From CAWIKY01 sp963836905 (GTDB lineage: Bacteria; Pseudomonadota; Alphaproteobacteria; Caulobacterales; Hyphomonadaceae), in the NCBI GenBank assembly GCA_963836905.1, contig CAWIKY010000003.1, forward strand, positions 124,001-188,000: DNA of 64,000 nucleotides. Reading direction: 5' to 3'. This document shows, piece by piece, positions 56,594-64,000 of this stretch. How positions within the stretch are numbered: the first letter of the stretch is position 1; every line of letters begins with the position of its first letter. Both the position numbers and the translations under genes were made by a program. The notes beneath the pieces are model-generated. The model saw only the letters and a program-made list of their open reading frames with translations, did no database searches and was not told the origin of the DNA.

Positions 56594-57300
56594 TTGCGGC
56601 TTGCGGTTCTGACAGTGTGTCTGGGATGTCTGGCGACAGGTTGCGGCGGCGGAGACTTCACGCCATCGGCCTTCCCCGAGCAGACCTATAATGCTTTCAC
56701 GCCAGCATCGCAGACCTACCGGCTCTTTCCCGGCGATGAATTGCAGGTAACGGTGCTTTCGGTCCCGGAGCTGTCCGGACCGGTTACGGTCGCACCGGAC
56801 GGGCGCATCTATCTTCCATACACGCAGCCGATCATCGCAGGTAACCGACCCGTGGAGGCCGTGCAGGCCGAATTGATACAGCGTCTGGCCCTGCAGCTTG
56901 TGGACCCCTACGTCACCGTTACGGCAACCGGTTTCGGACCGCAAAGGGTCTTCGTGGGCGGCGAGGTCGGCCAGCCCGGTATCATTGATCTACCCGGCCA
57001 GATCGACCCGTTGCAGGCCATCATCATGGCAGGTGGCTTTACCGACAGGGCGCGTGAGCGTCAGGTCATCCTGATGCGGCGGCAACCGGATGGCGAAGTG
57101 CTTGCCACGGTCCTTCGACGTCAGCGCCGGAATATTCAATCCGGAGCTTGCGAAAGTTTGCACCGCTGCAGCGTTTCGACGTTGTTTACGTGCCGAAGTC
57201 GCGCATCGCGTCGCAGAACCTGTTCATTCAGCAATACATCCGCAATGCCTTGCCGATCGATTTCAGCCTGTTCTACGACGTTGCCGGAACAGGCCGGTAA
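56594..57300 (+). CDS. hfsD: Outer-membrane polysaccharide export lipoprotein (HfsD-like), two frameshifts
   Basis: About 235 residues when corrected. OPX family protein forming the outer-membrane export channel. TTG start at 56594 with AAGGGG at 56581-56586; signal peptide with lipobox LATGC. Export domain: TYRLFPGDELQVTVLSVPELSG and VAPDGRIYLPYTQPI; SLBB-like: VFVGGEVGQPGIIDLPGQID. Extra bases in CC at 57112-57113 and TTT at 57157-57159 break the frame; the corrected tail reads FDVSAGIFNPELAKVAPLQ, RFDVVYVPKSRIASQNLF and ends DVAGTGR-TAA at 57300. It lacks the C-terminal amphipathic helix of Wza. Divergent from hfsA. Confidence 0.85.
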
Positions 57301-57324
57301 TCCAGACGGCCCGGTTGCTGCAGA

Positions 57325-57597
57325 TCAATTTGCGAGAGCAAGCCATTCGCGGGCAGCTTTCTGGGCTGCGGCTATCTCATCTGACGACATGTCGTCCGCG
57401 AGTTCCTTGCGGCAGGTTTTGGCTTCGCACGATCCACGCAGGGCCGCGAGATTGAACCATTTGTGCGCCGTGACGTAATCCGCCTTGACGCCCATGCCGG
57501 TCGAATAAACCAGACCGACACGGTAAAGTTCTTCCGCGTTCGCATTGCCGGAGAGGCTTGCACACGGGCTTTCGAGACTTGTATCCGAGAATGCCAT
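57325..57597 (-). CDS. Small Sel1-like repeat protein
   Basis: About 90 residues from ATG 57597 (MAFSDTSLESPCASL). One Sel1/TPR-like repeat is visible, AEELYRVGLVYSTGMGVKADYVTAHKWFNLAALRG, followed by KELADDMSSDEIAAAQKAAREWL, the usual closing helix of short Sel1 proteins. No signal peptide. Convergent with hfsD and divergent in location from the ClpP-fold gene. It may be a scaffold protein, but nothing shows its partner. Confidence 0.75.
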   Translation of the reverse strand: MAFSDTSLESPCASLSGNANAEELYRVGLVYSTGMGVKADYVTAHKWFNLAALRGSCEAKTCRKELADDMSSDEIAAAQKAAREWLALAN

Positions 57598-57746
57598 TTC
57601 TTGACTCCTTGACCCTCGAGCGCCCTGCCCGCTCTTGCGGGTCTCGAACACTCAGTTCCATCGCCGGATTCTTCCGGCTATCGAATTAAGACAAGAAGTC
57701 ATTTCGTTAAAGTTAAGAGGCAAGAACAGCGAACAGATATCTCCCG

Positions 57747-58407
57747 TTAACTTCCCTTCAATATATGTAAACGGAATATTACTCTATACTTTTCTAATAT
57801 TCGTTTCCGGTAGAGGTATCTGAATTCTGCCGTTATCTGCGTCGCGATGGACATCTCCATCAACTCCTCTTCCGAAAGGATATACAACTGATCGGCCCCC
57901 GCTGCCTCAAGCGAAAACCAGTAGACGGGACACCGGGCATCCTACTTCTTCGAAATAAGCCAGATAATCTGCGTGAAGGGCATCGTCGCGGCCAAGATCG
58001 CGGCCTTCTGTACCGGCACCGTCGCGCCAGGAATGCACCCCGAGCTCGGCGCCCTGTTCCACGGTCCGTTCTCGTCCGGCGCAGAACAGATCGACCCCGC
58101 CCGAACTGACCCGGCTCCCCGCCGGAACGAAGGTGTCGAGGTTTCGATTATGCACCAGTCTGCCGAGCTTCAGGTTTGCCGCATCGTCTTGCGAGCCTTC
58201 GATATCGACAAGAACCAGACGATCGACCGGTATCGGTCCATCGAGGGCCCTACCGACTTCCCGAACAGTTTGCGCGTTCAAGTGCCCCGAAATATAGAGC
58301 GCGGAGCCTTCCTGCCAGGTCTCGGTTCGATCTATATCCGAAGAGAACTGGCACGAGGTCAGCATTATCGTGGCAATAAGAACGGTGCGGGATACGGCAG
58401 GCATCAT
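57747..58407 (-). CDS. Predicted secreted lipoprotein with ClpP/crotonase-like fold (COG3904-like), one frameshift
   Basis: About 219 residues when corrected. Signal peptide with LIATIMLTSC lipobox, start ATG at 58407 or 58404. Core motifs are VDRLVLVDIEGSQDDAANLKLGRLV, then SSGGVDLFCAGRERTVEQGAELGVHSW and DALHADYLAYFEEVGCPVS. One extra C in the GGG at 57927-57929 (plus strand) breaks the frame; the corrected reading continues VYWFSLEAAGADQLYILSEEEL and ends at TAA 57747-57749, into what otherwise looks like an AT-rich gap. The family fold resembles ClpP proteases; the usual catalytic Ser-His arrangement is not certain here. Function unknown. Confidence 0.72.
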
Positions 58408-58447
58408 ATATGCGCCGCGATATACAGCAGAGAGACGGAGACCGAAA

Positions 58448-59412
58448 TTGTCAGACGCAGTCGAAACCGCCATCGAACCGCTGTCGATGCGCGTTCTTGG
58501 TTCAGACCCCCACCGCTTCGCCGCGATGCTGTTTGCCAGCTTTCAGACTGCAGGCTTTGCCGTGGTCGAGGATCACGGTCTGGATGCCTCGCTCATCGCC
58601 GGAGTTCAGGAGGTATCACGTCGCTTCTTCGACCTGCCAGAACAGGCCAAGATGGCCTATTGCGACCCGTCTGGCGGGTGGTCAGCGGGGCTATACGCCC
58701 TTCGGGCGGGAAAACGCCAAGGGCGTGACCGCGCATGACCTGAAAGAGTTCTGGCATACCGGACGGACACTGCCGCCTGAACACCGCTTCAGTGAGCTTA
58801 TGCCGCCAACCCCGTCGGTGCCGGACATCCCGGAATTTGACGTGGCGACCAGACGGCTCTTCGACGCTTTCGACCGGACGGGACAAACCCTGCTTCGGGC
58901 TCTGGCGCTCGCTCTGAAGATTGAAGACAACTGGTTCGAGGAACGCGTATCTCAAGGCAACTCGATTCTTCGACTTCTGCATTACCCCGCGCAAACATCG
59001 CCGCCGCCCGAAGGGTCGGTGAGAGCCGCCGCGCATGAGGATATCAACGTCATCACACTGCTTCTTGGTGCGGAGGAATCCGGTCTGGAGATCAAGCCGC
59101 GAGGCAGCGATGTCTGGGTGCCCGTCTCACCTCCCGGAAGGCGCACTGGTCGTCAATGTCGGCGACATGCTTCAGCGTCTGACGAACCATATCCTGCAAA
59201 GCACAACCCACCGGGTGACTAACCCGTCGCCGGAACGCGCCCGGTTCTCCCGCTATTCAATGCCGTTTTTCCTGCATTTCGCGCCGGATGTCGTGATTGA
59301 GACGCTTCAGAGCTGTATATCGCCCGCGGCCCCGAACCGGTATGAAACACCGATCACCGCACATGACTATCTGACCGAACGTCTGGTCGAGATCGGGCTG
59401 ATCCGTATCTAA
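58448..59412 (+). CDS. Isopenicillin-N-synthase-like 2-oxoglutarate/Fe(II) dioxygenase, two frameshifts
   Basis: About 320 residues when corrected. DIOX_N-type start FAAMLFASFQTAGFAVVEDHGLD, then PFGRENAKGVTAHDLKEFWHTGR, HEDINVITLLLGAEESGLEI with the HxD iron motif (HED near residue 197), GALVVNVGDMLQRLTN and the distal histidine in STTHRVTNPSPERARFSRYSMPFFLHF with the RxS 2-oxoglutarate motif. TTG start at 58448. Breaks: extra G in GGG at 58676-58678 and one base near 59125-59129. Such enzymes oxidise diverse small molecules; substrate unknown. Convergent with the sensor kinase gene by 9 bases and divergent from the ClpP-fold gene. Confidence 0.83.
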
Positions 59413-59421
59413 CCCGACGGC

Positions 59422-62032
59422 CTAGCCGGTGGGCTCCAGTTCAAACGCTCCGTCGCTCACTTGGTCGATCACGTCGAGAATATCGTTGGGAGTGAACGGC
59501 TTTGCAATATGTCCGCTGGCACCGGCAGCGATGCCTCTGCGATCTGATCGGACATAGCGTTCGCGCTGAGCATCATGATCGGAACAGGCGGCCTGCCAGC
59601 TTCAACTTCGAGCCGCCGGATCTCGCGGGTCGCTTCCAGACCGTCCATTTCCGGCATCTGGATGTCCATCAGGATGAGGTCGAACGCGGTCTCGCCGAAT
59701 GCGGTCAACGCGGCCAGTCCGTTCTCGGCTTCGGTGATCTCGATATCGAGCGGCGCAAGAATATAGCGAAGAATCTTGCGGTTCTGCGGATGGTCCTCGA
59801 CCACGAGAATACGTTCGATCGGCGAATCGCTGCTCACCGCGAGCCGCGCAACAGGTCGCGCCACATCGCTCTCCTCGTCTGCCACGTGCTCAAGCGGAAG
59901 CCTGACACCAAACACGCTGCCCTTGCCAAGCTCCGATTTGACCCAGACCGACCCGTTCATCAATTCGACCAGAGACTTCACGATGGACAGTCCGAGCCCT
60001 GTTCCTTCGGCCGAGAGACGCGCGTTTCCCCATACCTGACGGTATTTCTGGAACAGCGTATCGACTTCGTCCGCTGGAATACCGGAGCCGGTATCGGCAA
60101 CTTCCAGACATACACGATTGCGATCACCATTCTCGGAGGTCACGCGCACAACGACTTCCCCGACGGTCGTGAATTTAAGTGCGTTGGTTACTAGGTTTCC
60201 GACAATCTGGCGAATCCGGGTCGCGTCTCCCAGATAGATGCCGGCTGTTTCGGACGAAAAGTCCAGTTTGAGTGATATGCCTTTCGCATCGGCTGCGTAC
60301 GCATTGATATTGACCACGCTACGGACGGCTTCGTGCAGATCGAACTTGTCCTCTTCAATGCTGAATTGCCCGGACTCGACCTTTGAGAGATCCAGTACAT
60401 CAGAGACGATACGCTTCAGTCCCGTCGCGGACTCATGAACCAGGCGCACCATACCCTCCTGTCGTGCATCGAGCCGTGTTGCCAGCAATGACCCTGACAC
60501 AGCGAGAATTCCGTTCATCGGCGTACGTATCTCATGGCTCATAGTTGCCAGAAAGTTCGATTTTGCTCGCCCGTGGCGCTCGAGCTCTTCGGTACGCTCC
60601 GCTACCTGCACTTCAAGCGTATCCAGCATGTGACGAACGCGGTCCCGTGAGGAGATCAGTGCCTTTGCCAGCGAGCCGATCTCGTCATTGCGTCTTGCGA
60701 TCGTCCAGATTTCATCAGTTGCTGGCGGGGGAAGGCTCTCGTTTTCCTCGATCGCCGGTCCGAAATGCGCGGCAAGGGAGTTTATGGGCAGGATCGCCTT
60801 GCGCCGGACCAGAAAGGCAATCGTGCCGATCAGCAGCAGCAGCGCGAAGATCCCTCCAACGATCAGCGATACGAGCGACTTGGCGGCAAACTGCAGCAGC
60901 TTCCGCCCGGGGTGTCTCCACGACCATGATCCAGTCTGGAATTTCGAGCTTGTAGTAGGAATACAGATTGCTGTTGCCTTCGCCGCCAAGCTTGCTCACG
61001 CCGGATACGCTGGAGAGCTGCCCGATCTGTTGGGCGATACGTGTCGACTGCACAGTTGCCCCTAACCCATCGAGTTGTTCCTGAAGGGGAACCTCGGAAA
61101 AGTCGATTTCAGGGTGCGCCACGACCCGGCCGTCGGACGAGAGAAAATAGATTTCGGAGCTGACCGGTTTCCCCTTCAGAGATGTTCTGAACACATCCTG
61201 CAGCGGCATCGTGGTGCCGAACGCTCCGATTTGTCGCCCACCGCTTCTGTAGGGTGTCTGGCAGCCGACCGTCGGAGCTACGACATCGATCTCATACACC
61301 GGAATTATCATATCAAGGCAGCGCGACTGTCCATCAGGGCTGTTGGTTTCGTTCACCAGGGTTTCGAACTCGCCCCCGTGGGACTTGAACCAGTCAGCCG
61401 GCTTGACGCGGTACGTGGCCAATTTGCTTGGACGATCCGGGGCGTAAACGAGAAGGTCGTTTTCCGGCGTGAAGAACCAGAGGCTCTCGATGTCCTTGCG
61501 ATAGGCCGGGCCGAGCCGTGCAAGCGTGAGGAAAGCTGCGTAAATCGTCCGTTTTCGCGACTCGGTCCAATCCTCGGCACCCGATGAAAAGAATGCCATC
61601 CCCTCAATGTGACCTATGCCGTCGACATAGGTTCCCTCGAACACCTCGATACCGCTTCTGCGACTTCCGTCGGCGCGCAGCACGAATATCGAGTCGAAAG
61701 TTCCGCTCGATCTCGTCTTCGCTCAAACCTTCGCGATACGTGTCGAGTATCCCGTTTGCGGTAAGATGAATATCCCGAACCTGTTCGAAACGAGCCGCTT
61801 CCTCACTGCCGCGACGCTCGATGTAGTCGCCAAGACGCGACGCAACATTGCGCTCGACATCGGCCACCTTGAAGATGAAGGCTGTTGTCGTGACGATCGA
61901 GATCGCAATGATGGAAATGACCAGAAACACCATGAAAAGAGACGTTTGAAGGCCTCTTCCGGAGCGCTTGGTTTGCGAGGATGACAGGCTCAAACGACAC
62001 TCCAGACTGTATCTTTTCGATCGCTCCATCAT
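59422..62032 (-). CDS. Hybrid sensor histidine kinase with extracytoplasmic Cache-type sensor, three frameshifts
   Basis: About 870 residues when corrected, start 62032. Domain order: membrane helix (SLFMVFLVISIIAISIVTT), large periplasmic double-Cache-like region (about 75-380, with AEDWTESRKRTIYAAFLTLARL and GRVVAHPEIDF), second membrane helix (SLVSLIVGGIFALLLLIGTIAFLV), HAMP-like linker, HisKA with FLATMSHEIRTPMNGI, HATPase with GNLVTNALKFT and DTGSGIP, and a C-terminal receiver with FDLILMDIQMPEMDGLEATREI. Breaks: AAA at 61697-61699, GGGG at 60909-60912 and near 59530; the receiver tail then reads AAGASGHIAKPFTPNDILD. No separate response regulator gene is adjacent, so phosphate probably goes to an Hpt protein elsewhere. 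The ligand is unknown. Confidence 0.85.
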
Positions 62033-62230
62033 CCCTCAGACTCGCATTGAAACCGTTAATCGTGCGGGAAAATCGAGATAAAACAGCGCTGAAATAAGCC
62101 CCCGGCTCCCTGAATGTTGCGTTCAAAGCCCGTTCATGACGCCACCGTCAGACTGTTCGTTAACGAAAACAGAGGTTCGCAGAAACCTTTTGAACCCGTT
62201 GCGGGTTGGGACCGATAAGGAGAATGACCG

Positions 62231-62818
62231 ATGTTCAAGCAACTCAGAAATCTGGCGCTGTGTCTGGGGGTCCTTTCGATGACCGCCGCTCCGGCGCTTG
62301 CCGATGGCAATCGCGGTCAGCGCGGGTATCAGGACAATCATCGTGGGCATCATCGCGCCGACAACCATCGCGGCTACAATAACGGCTATCGCCAGCAGCG
62401 CCGCGACAATCGCCAGGCCTATCGTCAGGGTCGACAGGATCAGCGGCAAGCGTATCGTCACAACAGCTACCAGAATCGTGGCTATAACCAGCACCGCGGA
62501 TATACCCAGCAACGCAGAAACAATGCGTATGCGTATTATAGCCGGGGCTATCACCAGCAGAATTATCGCGGGCCGCGTGTCGTCTACGCCCCTCGCTATA
62601 CGGCGCCTTACCCGTCCTACAACTACCGTCCGGCCTACAATGTCGGCCACCGCTACCCGGCATATAACCGGTATCGCGTGAACAACTATTCGCGCTATGG
62701 TCTCTACAACCCGCCGCGCGGCCATTACTGGAGCCACAATAACAATGATGCCTATCTGGTTGCGGCCGGCACAGGACTGATTGCCGGCGTCGTGATCGGA
62801 GCTCTGGGCGGCTACTAG
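62231..62818 (+). CDS. Secreted RcnB-like His/Tyr/Arg-rich protein
   Basis: 195 residues. Signal peptide (CLGVLSMTAAPALADG, cleavage near residue 25), then a low-complexity region with many NHRGYNN, RQQRR, QAYR and HRGY repeats rich in His, Tyr, Arg and Asn, and a C-terminal RcnB-type motif YSRYGLYNPPRGHYWSHNNNDAYLVAAGTGLIAGVV. RcnB proteins are periplasmic and affect nickel/cobalt efflux, but no rcnA is adjacent and metal binding is inferred. Strong AAGGAG upstream of the ATG. Followed by an intrinsic terminator. Confidence 0.78.
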   Translation: MFKQLRNLALCLGVLSMTAAPALADGNRGQRGYQDNHRGHHRADNHRGYNNGYRQQRRDNRQAYRQGRQDQRQAYRHNSYQNRGYNQHRGYTQQRRNNAYAYYSRGYHQQNYRGPRVVYAPRYTAPYPSYNYRPAYNVGHRYPAYNRYRVNNYSRYGLYNPPRGHYWSHNNNDAYLVAAGTGLIAGVVIGALGGY

Positions 62819-62843
62819 GCTCCAGGCCTCATGCAAGACCTTC

Positions 62844-62874
62844 GAGAACGCCGGCCCCATCGTCCGGCGTTCTC
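62844..62874 (+). terminator. Intrinsic terminator after the RcnB-like gene
   Basis: Perfect 11-bp stem GAGAACGCCGG (62844-62854) and CCGGCGTTCTC (62864-62874) with a 9-base loop, followed on the plus strand by TTTCATT. It lies 26 bases after the RcnB-like stop. The opposite direction, just after the gatB stop at 62881, has no T-tract, so it mainly serves the plus strand. Confidence 0.85.
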
Positions 62875-62880
62875 TTTCAT

Positions 62881-64000
62881 TCAGAGGTCCAGTTTCGACT
62901 TCAGGATCTCGTTTACGGCTTGCGGGTTCGCCTTGCCGCCGCTGGCTTTCATGACCTGGCCGACAAACCAGCCTAATGCTTTGGGTTTGGCATGGCCTTC
63001 GGCTTTTTGAGCCTGGACCTGAGCGACCTGATCCGGGTTGGCCGCGATAATGTCATCGACAATCGCTTCGATCTCTCCGGTATCAGAGACCTGCGTCAGG
63101 CCCTCGCGCTCGACGATCACCGCCGCCTCGCCCTCGCCCTCCCACATCTTCTCGAAAACGGTCTTGGCGATCTTGCCGGATATCTTCCCCGACGCAATCA
63201 AGTCGATGAGCCCGCCGAGTGCTGTCGCGGATACCGGGCTGTCGGAGATTGCAAGCCCGTCCTTGTTCAGGCGCGCAAAGAGTTCGTTTGTGACCCAGTT
63301 GACCGCAAGTTTGCCGTCGCGGCCTTTAGCGACCGTTTCGAAGAAATCCGCGCGCATAGTCGCCGCCAGCACACCGGCATCATAGGCCTTGAGGCCGTAC
63401 TCACTCAGAAAGCGCGCTTTCTTCTGGTCCGGCAGTTCGGGGAGATCGGCCTTGATCCGGTCAACAAAGGCATGCTCCAGCTTCAGCGGCAGCAGGTCCG
63501 GGTCGGGAAAATAGCGGTAATCATGAGCGTCTTCCTTGGAACGCAGGCTGCGCGTTTCGCCGGTTAGCGTGTTGAAAAGCAGTGTCTGTTGCTCAACCTT
63601 CCCGCCGCTTTCGATCAGTTCCACCTGACGCTGCGCCTCATAGGTGGCCGCTTCGCGGATGAAGCGGAACGAGTTCACATTCTTGATTTCGCAGCGCGTT
63701 CCGAGGTGACTGAAATCGCCGCTGTCGCGGTATTTCGCATAACCGCCGACGCGGTTCACAGACACGTTCACGTCCGCGCGAAGATTGCCCTTGTCCATGT
63801 CGCCATTGCAGGTGCCCAGCGCGATCAGGATCGAGCGTAGCTTGCGGACATAAGCCGCCGCCTCTTCAGGCGAACGGATGTCAGGCTTCGACACGATCTC
63901 CATCAGCGCGACGCCGGACCGGTTCAGATCGACATAGGTCGCGTCCGGGTCGAGATCGTGGACGGATTTACCGGCATCCTGCTCCATGTGCAGACGCTCG
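62881..64000 (-). CDS. gatB: Aspartyl/glutamyl-tRNA amidotransferase subunit B, 5' end beyond window
   Basis: The C-terminal about 372 residues. GatB phosphorylates and amidates Glu-tRNA(Gln) and Asp-tRNA(Asn) with GatA and GatC. Visible motifs are DLNRSGVALMEIVSKPDIRSPEEA, GNLRADVNVSVNRVGGYAKY, CEIKNVNSFRFIREA and DYRYFPDPDLLPL, then the C-terminal YqeY-like tail domain (about the last 145 residues) with GWFVGQVMKASGGKANPQAVNEIL. Coding continues past base 64000 without a start codon of its own in the family position. Alphaproteobacteria commonly use this indirect route for Gln-tRNA. Confidence 0.95.
   Translation of the reverse strand, partial: ERLHMEQDAGKSVHDLDPDATYVDLNRSGVALMEIVSKPDIRSPEEAAAYVRKLRSILIALGTCNGDMDKGNLRADVNVSVNRVGGYAKYRDSGDFSHLGTRCEIKNVNSFRFIREAATYEAQRQVELIESGGKVEQQTLLFNTLTGETRSLRSKEDAHDYRYFPDPDLLPLKLEHAFVDRIKADLPELPDQKKARFLSEYGLKAYDAGVLAATMRADFFETVAKGRDGKLAVNWVTNELFARLNKDGLAISDSPVSATALGGLIDLIASGKISGKIAKTVFEKMWEGEGEAAVIVEREGLTQVSDTGEIEAIVDDIIAANPDQVAQVQAQKAEGHAKPKALGWFVGQVMKASGGKANPQAVNEILKSKLDL

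Noticed and set aside
57635..57823. Small 62-codon plus-strand frame in the AT-rich region
   Set aside because: It overlaps the corrected 3' end of the ClpP-fold gene on the other strand, lacks a ribosome site and has no recognisable sequence.
62156..62167. Perfect 12-bp palindrome TTCGTTAACGAA upstream of the RcnB-like gene
   Set aside because: Could be an operator, but a single copy without a matching second site or nearby regulator gene is too weak to call.
1..64000. Search by eye for insertion sequences, prophage, CRISPR repeats, tRNA and rRNA genes
   Set aside because: No transposase or integrase, no regularly spaced repeats, and no gene-free stretch long enough or structured enough for a tRNA or rRNA gene was found.

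Overview
The window is chromosomal DNA from an alphaproteobacterium, most likely a stalked or dimorphic marine member of the Caulobacterales/Maricaulales (Hyphomonadaceae-like). The evidence is the rpoZ-rsh-pyrE-pdxJ-acpS-rnc-era-recO-parC block, a holdfast-type polysaccharide locus, a complete gsp type II secretion (T2SS) locus with a TonB-dependent receptor, and overlapping ATGA/TGATG gene junctions. I see no mobile element, CRISPR array, rRNA or tRNA gene, and no stretch of 300 bases without a gene.

Layout. 1-6.4 kb: valine-catabolism genes (3-hydroxyisobutyryl-CoA hydrolase, acyl-CoA dehydrogenase, 3-hydroxyisobutyrate dehydrogenase) mixed with a TauD-type dioxygenase, a GNAT acetyltransferase, hemB, a DUF1801 protein and a flavin reductase. 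6.5-14 kb: motB, an SLC13-type permease, the leucyltransferase bpt, a three-gene TRAP transporter and lemA. 14-23.2 kb: a minus-strand housekeeping operon from rpoZ to parC; the signal peptidase gene lepB, often found between acpS and rnc, is absent there. 23.4-29.6 kb: an NYN nuclease, a family-5 uracil-DNA glycosylase, smpB, dapA, a soluble lytic transglycosylase, a PLP ammonia-lyase and a small lipoprotein.

29.6-47.3 kb: one unidirectional minus-strand secretion locus. Reading downstream it is gspO (prepilin peptidase), a 953-residue lipoprotein with an internal duplication, a TonB-dependent receptor, then gspC-D-E-F-G-H-I-J-K-L-M-N. Upstream of the lipoprotein is a three-unit, 11-bp-periodic PhoB-box-like element, with a second near-consensus Pho box close by. 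The arrangement resembles the phosphate-starvation-induced, T2SS-secreted lipoprotein ElpS of Caulobacter, and it is the most interesting system in the window.

47.4-57.6 kb: a serine hydrolase, then a holdfast polysaccharide cluster: a glycosyl-phosphotransferase (hfsE), two GT2 glycosyltransferases, a deacetylase (hfsH), a polymerase (hfsC), a BY-kinase-like protein with a degenerate P-loop (hfsB), a Wzz/Wzc-like copolymerase (hfsA) and an outer-membrane export lipoprotein (hfsD). CtrA-like motifs lie in the hfsA/hfsD divergent region. 57.7-64 kb: a ClpP-fold secreted protein, an isopenicillin-N-synthase-like dioxygenase, a large hybrid sensor kinase, an RcnB-like secreted protein and the 3' part of gatB.

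Caveat: eleven genes carry about 17 single-base frameshifts, nearly all in short homopolymers and always with intact coding on both sides. I read these as sequencing or assembly errors, not decay, and give the reconstructed gene extents.
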